The position numbers were made by a program, and so were the translations under genes. Under the pieces are notes generated by a model that saw nothing but the letters and a program-made list of their open reading frames with translations, made no database searches and was not told the origin of the DNA. A stretch of 64,000 nt of DNA from Bacteroidales bacterium (GTDB lineage Bacteria > Bacteroidota > Bacteroidia > Bacteroidales > Muribaculaceae). Below, one piece after another: positions 37,855 to 46,542 of this stretch. Each line of letters begins with the position of its first letter. Positions within the stretch are counted from its first letter, which is position 1. The DNA is taken from the NCBI GenBank assembly GCA_014800245.1, contig JAAVGM010000014.1, positions 1 to 64,000 on the forward strand, read 5' to 3'.

Positions 37855-37877
37855 TAATATTTAAGCTCTATTCAAGA

Positions 37878-40658
37878 TTATTTCACGATGAACTTCTTGC
37901 CATTCTGAATGTAGATGCCGGGAACTGTTGCGTCCTTCACCTGAACACCCTGGAGGTTGAAGATGCGGCCATCAAACTGGTTTGCCGCGGGAGTTGTTAC
38001 GATCTCCTCAACGCCGTTCTGATTCTCAAGAGCATCCTTCACTGCATCCACTGTTGTGTCTGCACCGTAGTAAACTACGCGGAAGTTGTCAGCAACTACC
38101 CAGTCGCCTTCTTCGCCCTTCTCATCTTTATAGATACCGAGAGGCAGATCGTTGCCATCCTCATGATTGATCACGGTGTAAACTGTGTAGAGACCGCTCT
38201 TGAAGAAGTGAGTAGCCTGTACGATACCATCAGGGATGTTATATACAGTCTGCTCCTCATTATCGGCTACTGCATTGTTACCCTCACCCGGAGCATTGTT
38301 AGCCTCAGCAAGGATGTTGGGGAGTGCTACGTCGTCAGCGCTGTCATTGCCTGCATAGAAGAATGCATTCTGGAGAGGCTCAAGGTTAGCCTGATCGCCA
38401 TGATTACCGTTACGGTAGAAACCCTGAACATATGCTACATATACACCGCCGGGGAGACCCTCTACGTTCTGGTTGAGTGCACAGTTATCTGTGTTATAAG
38501 ACTCTATTGCAAAGTCATAGTGGTTGTTGCCACGCTCCCAGATTGAACAAGTTTCACCTGTTTCCCAGTTGGATACATCTGCACGTTGGTTGAAGCCGGG
38601 GTTCTGGATATAGTAAGAGAGATCCACGGGGTTCTCAAGAGATGCTTTCTCGATGAGTGCGTCGCGCTCCTCGCGAGTCACAAGCATCCACTGTGCGTTA
38701 AGATCTTCAGGATCCACGTCGTGAGACTCAGTGCATACATTCTGCTCATCATTGTTGCCTGCATCTGTTGATCCGTAAGGATTCCACATCACATAGACAT
38801 CTGAATAGTCGCCCTGAACCATGTTGAACACATTCTCTTTGCCATCAACGGGAACGAATGCCCAGCCACCCTGGCTGTTATTCCAATCGCCGTCCATGTA
38901 ACCACGGTAAGAGAGATAGTCGTGTATCGGCTGGTCATCGCTGGGATTGTTAAGACCTGTACGGATCACGAAGCTGTCAAACCCTTCGTTCATACCCTTT
39001 GACGGACCCACGAGCTCATCAAGAGTGATCTCTGTGCCGGGCATACCGAGAGCTGCGTGTGCACCCCAGTCGCTACCACCTGTAAGGAACTGCTTGCGAC
39101 CTACATTATAGAGGTAGTAAGACTTACCCTCCTCAGGCTTAGCGCCCTTGAATTCGTGGTTTTCTGTTACAGCGGCCTGCACGCGGCGAGCGTAACGGAG
39201 AGTACGGATAGCATCGCCATATTCGCCGGCTGTCTTGGCTACATTAAACTGCTCAGTGGCTTTTTCATCCTTGATGAAATCCTGAGTTGCCCAGAATGCC
39301 TTAATATCATTCTCAGCACGTTTAATCTCCTTGACATCCTTTTCGAACGACTCGATAGCCGCCAACAAAGATGCTGATGTGGCATCCTCATTTGCAAGCG
39401 CATCCTTAGCTTCTTCAATTGAAACTACGAATGTAGGAGTCTGGGGAAGTTTGGCTGCCTCATCGATAAGAGCCTGAAGCTGTGCCTGAAGACCTGTCAA
39501 ATCCTCATCAACGAGCTTCTCGCCACGATACTCAAGCATATATTTCTTAAATACAAGCCAGTCGCGATGATCTGCAGCTGTCTTCTTCACACCGATAGTA
39601 AGATTGCCGTCTGCCACCGGAGCTACTGCCCAATCATTGATATAATGACCTGCAAACATCGCACGGGAAGCATCATCCAAACTATTGGGAACCCATTTCC
39701 CTGCTATCTCATATGAGAACCCTTCTGACTGCTCGGGGGCTGCATCTGCATAGATTGACATGAAATTCTTGGAGTCGGCACCTGCATAATACTGGCAACG
39801 GTCGAGAACCTCTGTGCCTTCAAGCATACGCTGTGCAAGTTCCTCTGATTCAATCTCTGTGTCGCGATAGTAACCCTGTACTGAGAATGCGTACGTTCCT
39901 TTAGGAAGATCTGTAAGGGTGATCGACTCGCTCATAAGAGCCTGATGCCAATATTCTGCTACCGGATAACCTCTGAGACCGCCACCGCTGCGTACTATTC
40001 CACTGCCGTTGTTTTCATCGGAATAATTGTAGAGGCGGTCGCGCATGTTGCTTGTACTACGGTCGTTCCATGGAATCAACCATGTAGCGTCAACCGATCC
40101 ATTAGCTTTTGCATCTGCCTGCATCTTCTTAAGACGCTCTTCGCGGCTTACGAGCTGCCATGTCTTACCTTCAGGATTATCGGAAAGACCGCCGAACATT
40201 GCTTCAGCATTATAACCGATGAAAGTGTCATTCTCGATATGGCTGCGCATATTGGGAGTCTCATCCTCATTATATCTCGGACGAGCCTTGATCATGATGG
40301 TGTAGCCGTCGCCGCTGGGAGTGAAGATCCAGTCGGAAAGCTCGCGATTACCCTGATCGAGGAAGAAACGATCTTCGTCAGAACCATTTAGCTCTCCATT
40401 GTTGGTGAAGTTACAGAAAATCTGATAGCCTTCGAAGCCTTCAATCTTTTTAAGCTCGACCTCCATACCGATTTTACCAAGTGCGGCATGAGTGTTCCAC
40501 TCATCCAACTCGCACATGTTGGGTTCGAGCCACTGATCACTCTCTACTTGATAGAGGTAATACTTACCCTCTGCAGGTGCGCTTCCCTCAAAGGGTGAAG
40601 CCGCAAACAACGGAAGACCCGCTGCGAGGGCTAACGCAAATAGAAAAGGTTTTTTCAT
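37878..40658 (-). CDS. Large secreted multidomain protein, paralogue of 34839-37634
   Basis: Two beta-rich modules (EGKYYLYQVESDQWL...NTHAALGK; EGKSYYLYNVGRKQFLTGGSDWGAHAALGMPG); same tail GIYIQNGKKFIVK. Confidence 0.75.
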   Translation of the reverse strand: MKKPFLFALALAAGLPLFAASPFEGSAPAEGKYYLYQVESDQWLEPNMCELDEWNTHAALGKIGMEVELKKIEGFEGYQIFCNFTNNGELNGSDEDRFFLDQGNRELSDWIFTPSGDGYTIMIKARPRYNEDETPNMRSHIENDTFIGYNAEAMFGGLSDNPEGKTWQLVSREERLKKMQADAKANGSVDATWLIPWNDRSTSNMRDRLYNYSDENNGSGIVRSGGGLRGYPVAEYWHQALMSESITLTDLPKGTYAFSVQGYYRDTEIESEELAQRMLEGTEVLDRCQYYAGADSKNFMSIYADAAPEQSEGFSYEIAGKWVPNSLDDASRAMFAGHYINDWAVAPVADGNLTIGVKKTAADHRDWLVFKKYMLEYRGEKLVDEDLTGLQAQLQALIDEAAKLPQTPTFVVSIEEAKDALANEDATSASLLAAIESFEKDVKEIKRAENDIKAFWATQDFIKDEKATEQFNVAKTAGEYGDAIRTLRYARRVQAAVTENHEFKGAKPEEGKSYYLYNVGRKQFLTGGSDWGAHAALGMPGTEITLDELVGPSKGMNEGFDSFVIRTGLNNPSDDQPIHDYLSYRGYMDGDWNNSQGGWAFVPVDGKENVFNMVQGDYSDVYVMWNPYGSTDAGNNDEQNVCTESHDVDPEDLNAQWMLVTREERDALIEKASLENPVDLSYYIQNPGFNQRADVSNWETGETCSIWERGNNHYDFAIESYNTDNCALNQNVEGLPGGVYVAYVQGFYRNGNHGDQANLEPLQNAFFYAGNDSADDVALPNILAEANNAPGEGNNAVADNEEQTVYNIPDGIVQATHFFKSGLYTVYTVINHEDGNDLPLGIYKDEKGEEGDWVVADNFRVVYYGADTTVDAVKDALENQNGVEEIVTTPAANQFDGRIFNLQGVQVKDATVPGIYIQNGKKFIVK

Positions 40659-40812
40659 AAATTTAGATTAGTAAAAAATTATTGTTTTTTGGTTTTTATT
40701 TTTGGTTAGGTTGCCGAGCGGATTCGCACTCTGGCAGTGTGTCGTGTGCCGTGAGTCAGGTTTGCTAATTTGAGTTTTTCATCCACCGATTTCATGGCAT
40801 CGTTTACGGAGG

Positions 40813-40878
40813 CAAAATTATTGCTTTTATATTTAGCGGAAAGAAAATTTCTGTTCATTAAACAATAATTTCTATTCA
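40813..40878 (-). promoter_or_regulatory. PUL promoter with 21-bp direct-repeat operator (site D)
   Basis: CTGTTCA at 40851 and CTATTCA at 40872; minus-strand TAATTTTG at 40813-40820. Confidence 0.7.
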
Positions 40879-41027
40879 AACACCCCTAAATTTCAGCATT
40901 TAACACTTTGAGCAGACAATTCTGCACAAAATAAACTGATGAATGAACAAATATTTTTATCCTTATATATTTCCTTTAATTAACTTTGCGATATAAATCC
41001 TAATTACACAACACTAACAACAACGAC

Positions 41028-44000
41028 ATGAAAAATTTCAGACATTGTCTGACGGCATTTTCACTCCTTATTGCAGGTGCAGGAGGATTGACAATGTCGG
41101 CACAGACTGCCGAGGATTTCATTCCTTACAAACAAACTAACCTGAGACTTCCGTCGGTGCCTTTGTTGGTCAACGATCCTTACTTCTCCATCTGGAGCAA
41201 TTACGATGCGTTGAACGCAGGCCCGACAAGAATGTGGTGCGAACATGAAAAAGCCATCGAAGGCATCCTCCGCGTGGACGGCACTTCCTATCGTTTCATG
41301 GGGATCGGTCAGCAGAACCTCCTGAAGCCTATTGCCGGTATGACTCTCGACGGCGATATGTGGAAGGGAAAGGTGAACTACGACCCTCAGAACGGTACAA
41401 ACTGGGCGCAGCAGAATTTCAACGACGGCGCTTGGAAAGAAGAGACCGCAGCCTGGGGAACTCCCGGTGAATACCCCAACGTCACCAACCCATGGACCGG
41501 AGAAAACAAGGATATCTATGTGCGCCGCACTGTCAAGCTGAATCCCGCCGACCTCGACAAGGATCTTTGGATTCAGTTCTCTCACGATGACATTTTCGAG
41601 CTTTACATCAACGGAACACAGGTGATCGGAACCGGCGAAACCTGGAAACAGGGCGAGCAGCATCAGCTCACTGCCGAGCAGAAGAAGCTCCTCAAGAGCG
41701 GTGACAATGTGATTGCAGCGCATTGCCACAACACTGCCGGTGGAGCTTACATCGATTTCGGTCTCTATGAGAATATAATGGAGGAGGGTCCCGCCGTGCT
41801 CAACGCCAAGCAGAACAATGTTGATGTTTTGGCTACAAGCTCTTATTACAATTTCACTTGCGGCCCGGTGAACATCGACCTCGTGTTCACTGCCCCCATG
41901 CTTATCGATGATCCGGATCTCATCTCCACTCCGATCAACTTCATCTCTTATCAGGTGAAGAGCAACGACGGCAAGAAGCATGACGTGCAGTTCTATCTCG
42001 GCACAACTCCCCAGCTCACTGTCAACGAGATGAACCAGCCCACCGTGAGCACCACCGAGGATCACAACGGTGTGAAATATGCCAAGGCCGGTTCTAAGGA
42101 TCAGAATTATCTCGGACGCTCGGGCGATATGATCTCTATCGACTGGGGTTATCTCTATATCCCGGCTGTGAATGGTGAGGTTAGCGTATGTCCCTCTGAG
42201 AAGGCTGAGTCTTACTTCGTTAATACAGGCAAACTTCCCGAAAATTCTTCTACTCCCCTTGAAAGCACAGGTCGCGCAAATATGCCGACTCTCTGCTTCG
42301 TGAACGATCTCGGCAATATCTCCGACTATCGCAACTTCATGATGATCGGTTATGATGAGGTGTGGGATATGCAGTATATGAAGCAGAACTACAAGGCTTA
42401 TTATGCCCGCAACGGCAAGACTATCTTCCAGGCCTTCGACGAATTCAAAAAGGATTATGAATCTCTTATGAAGCGTTGCAAGGATCTCGACAAGATGATC
42501 TATGATGATGGTCTCGCTGCAGGAAACGAGAAATATGCCGAGCAGCTCTCCGGCGTTTACCGCCACGCAATGGCTGCTCATAAGCTTTTCCAGGACAAGA
42601 CAGGGAAGATGCTCTATTTCTCTAAGGAGAATAAGTCGAACGGCTGTGTCAACACTGTCGATCTTACTTATCCCGAGTCTCCGCTCTACCTCATGTATAA
42701 TCCGGAGCTCCAGAAGGGTATGATCCTCTCTATCCTCGACTATGCCCTCTCTGAAGAAAGAAAGAACGCGGGATGTGCGGCCCACGACCTCGGTCAGTAT
42801 CCTTTGGCCAACGGTCAGGTGTATGGCGACACTATGCCTCTTGAGGAGAGCGCCAACATCCTTCTTCTCTGCGACGCTATCGTGAGAATCACCGGCGACG
42901 GCGAATGGCTCAAGCCTTACCGCAACGTGCTCACTACATGGGCTAACTATTGCCGCAACAATGGCCAGAACCCCGGAAATCAGCTCTGCACCGACGACTT
43001 CAAGGGTCCGAGCGAACAGAACACCAACCTTTCCATCAAGGCTATCCTCGCTGTTGAGGCTTACGCAAACCTCATCCCCTATATCGGCGGAAACAGCCGC
43101 GATATCGAGAAATTCCATCAGTATGCCAAGGATATGGCCCTCATCTGGGAATCTGACGCCCGCGATGGCGACCACTATCGCATGGAGTTCCACAAGCCCG
43201 GAAGCTGGAGCCAGAAATACAACCTCGCTTGGGATAAGATGTGGGGTCTCAACGTCTTCCCCAAGGAAGTGCTCGACCGCGAAATAAATTTCTACCTCGG
43301 CAAGCAGTCGCATTATGGTCTCCCCCTCGACTCTCGCGACCAGATGACCAAGAGCGACTGGATCATGTGGACCGCTGCAATGGCTCCCGATACTGATACA
43401 TTCCTCGAATTCTCCGACAAGCATTATGATTATATCAATGAGACCCCGAGCCGCATCCCTTTGAGCGACTTCTATTGGGCCGACAATGGCGTGAGCTGCA
43501 ACTTCTCAGCACGTTCGGTGATCGCAGGTCTCTGGATGAAGGTGCTTATGGACAAATACGCTCCCAAGGCTCCCGCTCCCGGCACCACTGCCTGGGCTCC
43601 GCAGGGAAACCACATCAAGACCCGCTGGGCCGCTGAAGTGGATCCCAACTGCCCTCTTCCCGAATATCCACGCCCCATCATGGAGCGTGCCGATTGGAAG
43701 AACCTTAACGGTCTGTGGGATTACACTATCACCGACGCAGGTTCCTTGTCGCCTGAATTTAATGGTGAAAAGATTCTCGTTCCTTTCGCTATCGAGTCTT
43801 CTCTCTCAGGAGTGATGAAACCTCTTGAGCCGGGCAAAGCCCTCTGGTACAAGAAGGAAATCGAAGTTCCTGCTGATTGGAATGGAAAGAAAGTGATCCT
43901 AAACTTCGGTGCTGTTGACTATGATGCCACAGTATATGCCAACACTATCTCCGGCCGTGCTCAGCTCGCTCATCATCTCGGCGGCAACACTTCTTTCTCT

Positions 44001-45560
44001 GTGGATCTCACCAACTCCCTCAAGGATGGCAAAGCCACTCTCTATGTGAAGGTGATTGATGAAACCAATGAGGGCCGTCAGCCCGTGGGCAAGCAGCGCA
44101 GATACCCCAACGGCGGTGGTGATATCAATTACACCTCCACTTCCGGTATCTGGCAGACCGTTTGGCTTGAGGCTGTGCCCCAGACCTACATCACAGATAT
44201 CCGCACCACTCCCGATATCGACAAAAGCACTCTTTCTTTCGAGGTGGCCCTCAAAGGCACTCCCGCCGGAAATGTGAAGGTTGAGGTGAAGGATGGCGAT
44301 AAGGTTGTGGCTGAAGAGAGCGTGCCCGCTGCCGCAAAGACAGAACTCACTCTCGATATCCCTAACGCCAAGCTCTGGAGCCCCACTACTCCTAACCTCT
44401 ACGACGTAACAGTGACATACACTGACGACAAAGATAACAAGGATGTTGTGGAAAGCTACGCAGCTCTCCGCAAAATCTCTCAGCAGAAAGATGAGAACGG
44501 CTATTGGAGACTCTATCTCAACAATAAGCCCGTATTCCAGTTCGGTCTGCTCGACCAGGGTTACTGGCCCGACGGTCTCCTCACTGCTCCTACCGATGAA
44601 GCTCTCCGCTACGACCTCGAAAAGACTAAGGAGTGGGGATTCAATATGGTGCGCAAGCATATGAAAGTGGAGCCCCAGCGCTGGTATCGTCATTGCGACG
44701 AACTCGGTCTGCTCGTTTGGCAGGATATGCCTTCTCAATTCACTACTGATGAGGGCGACTGGAACACCGGCGACTGGTATCGCGACCACACTTGCCGCAT
44801 TGATGCCACTATCGAGAAGAACTTCAAGAATGAATGGGAAGAGATCATCAACCAGCACTATTCTTACCCCTGTATCGTGGTTTGGACTCCGTTCAACGAG
44901 CGTTGGGGTCAGTTCAAGACCGCTGAAATGGTGGATTTCACACAGGCTCTCGACAATACACGTCTCGTGAACCCGGCTTCCGGTGGCAACCACTACAAGC
45001 TTGGTGAAGGCACATTCGTTGACCAGCACCACTACGGCCAGCCTATCGTGGTATATGAAGGAGTTGTAGATCCCACACGTCCTTACGTACTCGGCGAGTA
45101 TGGCGGTCTTGGTCGCAACACTCCCAACCACCGTTGGTATGAGCGCAACACTCAGACCTACAACACCTACAACAGCGAAAAGGCTATCACTGACGCTTAT
45201 GTAGAGCTCGCAGGCCAGATCAAGGATATCGCCAACGGTTATGAGAAAGATGGCAATAAGATCGCTTACGGCGCAGCTGTATATACTCAGACCACTGACG
45301 TTGAGACCGAGGTGAACGGCATTATGACCTACGACCGCGAGGTGATCAAGTTTGATGAGGATCGCATCCGCAAGGCTGCTGAGGAACTCACTAAGCTTTT
45401 CGGCAACGAAATCAACGGCGTTGCCAAACGCCCTTTCGGAAATGACACCGGTGCCAAGAAGTATTATGACATCACAGGGGTGAGTCATGATGCTCCGGTG
45501 TCTGGGATTAACATAATTGTCAACCCCGACGGAACTGTGACCAAAGTTTTGGTAAAATAA
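41028..45560 (+). CDS. Fusion: DUF4965/DUF5127 glutaminase-like N-terminus + glycoside hydrolase family 2 C-terminus
   Basis: N-part RLPSVPLLVNDPYFSIWSNYDALNAGPTRMWCEHEKAIEGILRVDGTSYRFMG, HDLGQYPLANGQVYGDTMPLEESANILLL; C-part from ~43660 MERADWKNLNGLWDYTI, PAGNVKVEVKDG, FNMVRKHMKVEPQRWYRHCDELGLLVWQDMPSQF, VVWTPFNERWGQF, VLGEYGGLG. Confidence 0.88.
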   Translation: MKNFRHCLTAFSLLIAGAGGLTMSAQTAEDFIPYKQTNLRLPSVPLLVNDPYFSIWSNYDALNAGPTRMWCEHEKAIEGILRVDGTSYRFMGIGQQNLLKPIAGMTLDGDMWKGKVNYDPQNGTNWAQQNFNDGAWKEETAAWGTPGEYPNVTNPWTGENKDIYVRRTVKLNPADLDKDLWIQFSHDDIFELYINGTQVIGTGETWKQGEQHQLTAEQKKLLKSGDNVIAAHCHNTAGGAYIDFGLYENIMEEGPAVLNAKQNNVDVLATSSYYNFTCGPVNIDLVFTAPMLIDDPDLISTPINFISYQVKSNDGKKHDVQFYLGTTPQLTVNEMNQPTVSTTEDHNGVKYAKAGSKDQNYLGRSGDMISIDWGYLYIPAVNGEVSVCPSEKAESYFVNTGKLPENSSTPLESTGRANMPTLCFVNDLGNISDYRNFMMIGYDEVWDMQYMKQNYKAYYARNGKTIFQAFDEFKKDYESLMKRCKDLDKMIYDDGLAAGNEKYAEQLSGVYRHAMAAHKLFQDKTGKMLYFSKENKSNGCVNTVDLTYPESPLYLMYNPELQKGMILSILDYALSEERKNAGCAAHDLGQYPLANGQVYGDTMPLEESANILLLCDAIVRITGDGEWLKPYRNVLTTWANYCRNNGQNPGNQLCTDDFKGPSEQNTNLSIKAILAVEAYANLIPYIGGNSRDIEKFHQYAKDMALIWESDARDGDHYRMEFHKPGSWSQKYNLAWDKMWGLNVFPKEVLDREINFYLGKQSHYGLPLDSRDQMTKSDWIMWTAAMAPDTDTFLEFSDKHYDYINETPSRIPLSDFYWADNGVSCNFSARSVIAGLWMKVLMDKYAPKAPAPGTTAWAPQGNHIKTRWAAEVDPNCPLPEYPRPIMERADWKNLNGLWDYTITDAGSLSPEFNGEKILVPFAIESSLSGVMKPLEPGKALWYKKEIEVPADWNGKKVILNFGAVDYDATVYANTISGRAQLAHHLGGNTSFSVDLTNSLKDGKATLYVKVIDETNEGRQPVGKQRRYPNGGGDINYTSTSGIWQTVWLEAVPQTYITDIRTTPDIDKSTLSFEVALKGTPAGNVKVEVKDGDKVVAEESVPAAAKTELTLDIPNAKLWSPTTPNLYDVTVTYTDDKDNKDVVESYAALRKISQQKDENGYWRLYLNNKPVFQFGLLDQGYWPDGLLTAPTDEALRYDLEKTKEWGFNMVRKHMKVEPQRWYRHCDELGLLVWQDMPSQFTTDEGDWNTGDWYRDHTCRIDATIEKNFKNEWEEIINQHYSYPCIVVWTPFNERWGQFKTAEMVDFTQALDNTRLVNPASGGNHYKLGEGTFVDQHHYGQPIVVYEGVVDPTRPYVLGEYGGLGRNTPNHRWYERNTQTYNTYNSEKAITDAYVELAGQIKDIANGYEKDGNKIAYGAAVYTQTTDVETEVNGIMTYDREVIKFDEDRIRKAAEELTKLFGNEINGVAKRPFGNDTGAKKYYDITGVSHDAPVSGINIIVNPDGTVTKVLVK

Positions 45561-45571
45561 AACCTATAGCT

Positions 45572-46537
45572 ATGAATAAATTAATCATAGCCTCTGCATT
45601 GATCGGCGCTTGTGGACTCTCCATGAGCGCCGCCAATCCAATTGTGGAAGGGTGGTATGCCGACCCGGAGGCTATTATCTACGACAACACCTATTGGGTG
45701 TATCCCACAAGGAGTCTCCCCTATGAGGAGCAGGTTGCGCTCGACGCTTTCTCTTCTCCCGACCTCTTCCATTGGACCAAGCATGAGGCCGTGCTCGACA
45801 CAAATGCCGTGAAATGGGCCACTAAATGTCTCTGGGCTCCCGCTGCCATCAGCAAGGATGGAAAGTATTATCTTTTCTTCGGCGCGAATGATGTGCATGA
45901 AGGGGAAATCGGAGGGATCGGCGTGGCTGTGGCCGACCGTCCCGAGGGTCCTTACAAAGACCTTATCGGCAAGCCCCTCATCAATGATATCGTGAATGGC
46001 GCTCAGCCTATCGATCAGTTTGTGTTCCGCGACGATGATGGTTCGTACTATATGTACTATGGCGGATGGGGACATTGCAACATCGTCAAGCTGAAAGATG
46101 ATTTCACCGGTATCGTCCCTTTCCCCGACGGCGAAATGTATAAGGAGGTGACTCCGAAAGATTATGTCGAGGGTCCATTCATGTTCAAGCGCGACGGAAA
46201 GTATTATTTCATGTGGAGCCAGGGAGGATGGACAGGCCCGGATTATTGTGTGGCCTATTCTATATCAGATTCCCCTTTCGGTCCGTTTAATAATCAAGGG
46301 AAGATTCTGCAACGCGATGAGATGATAGGCACAGGAGCCGGACACCACTCCGTGATCCATATCCCCGGAACGGATGATTACTACATGGTGTATCATCGTC
46401 ATCCTATCGGTGCCACCGACGGAAACAATCGCGTGACATGCATCGACCGCATGTATTTCGATTCTGAAGGGAATATCCTCCCCGTGAGAATGACCTTCGA
46501 TGGAGTTGAACCCCGCACATTAACCTCAAAAAAATAA
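45572..46537 (+). CDS. Glycoside hydrolase family 43 protein
   Basis: NPIVEGWYADPEAIIYDNTYWVYPT, KCLWAPAAISKDGKYYLFFGAND, YVEGPFMFKRDGKYYFMWSQGGW. Confidence 0.93.
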   Translation: MNKLIIASALIGACGLSMSAANPIVEGWYADPEAIIYDNTYWVYPTRSLPYEEQVALDAFSSPDLFHWTKHEAVLDTNAVKWATKCLWAPAAISKDGKYYLFFGANDVHEGEIGGIGVAVADRPEGPYKDLIGKPLINDIVNGAQPIDQFVFRDDDGSYYMYYGGWGHCNIVKLKDDFTGIVPFPDGEMYKEVTPKDYVEGPFMFKRDGKYYFMWSQGGWTGPDYCVAYSISDSPFGPFNNQGKILQRDEMIGTGAGHHSVIHIPGTDDYYMVYHRHPIGATDGNNRVTCIDRMYFDSEGNILPVRMTFDGVEPRTLTSKK

Positions 46538-46542
46538 TTCTA

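Noticed and set aside
41061-43424. 787-aa minus-strand ORF antisense to the DUF4965-GH2 gene
   Set aside because: Fully antisense to a well-supported CDS; hydrophobic low-information translation from codon bias, no start context or family motif.
43899-45488. 529-aa minus-strand ORF antisense to the GH2 part
   Set aside because: Shadow ORF opposite a clear glycosidase.
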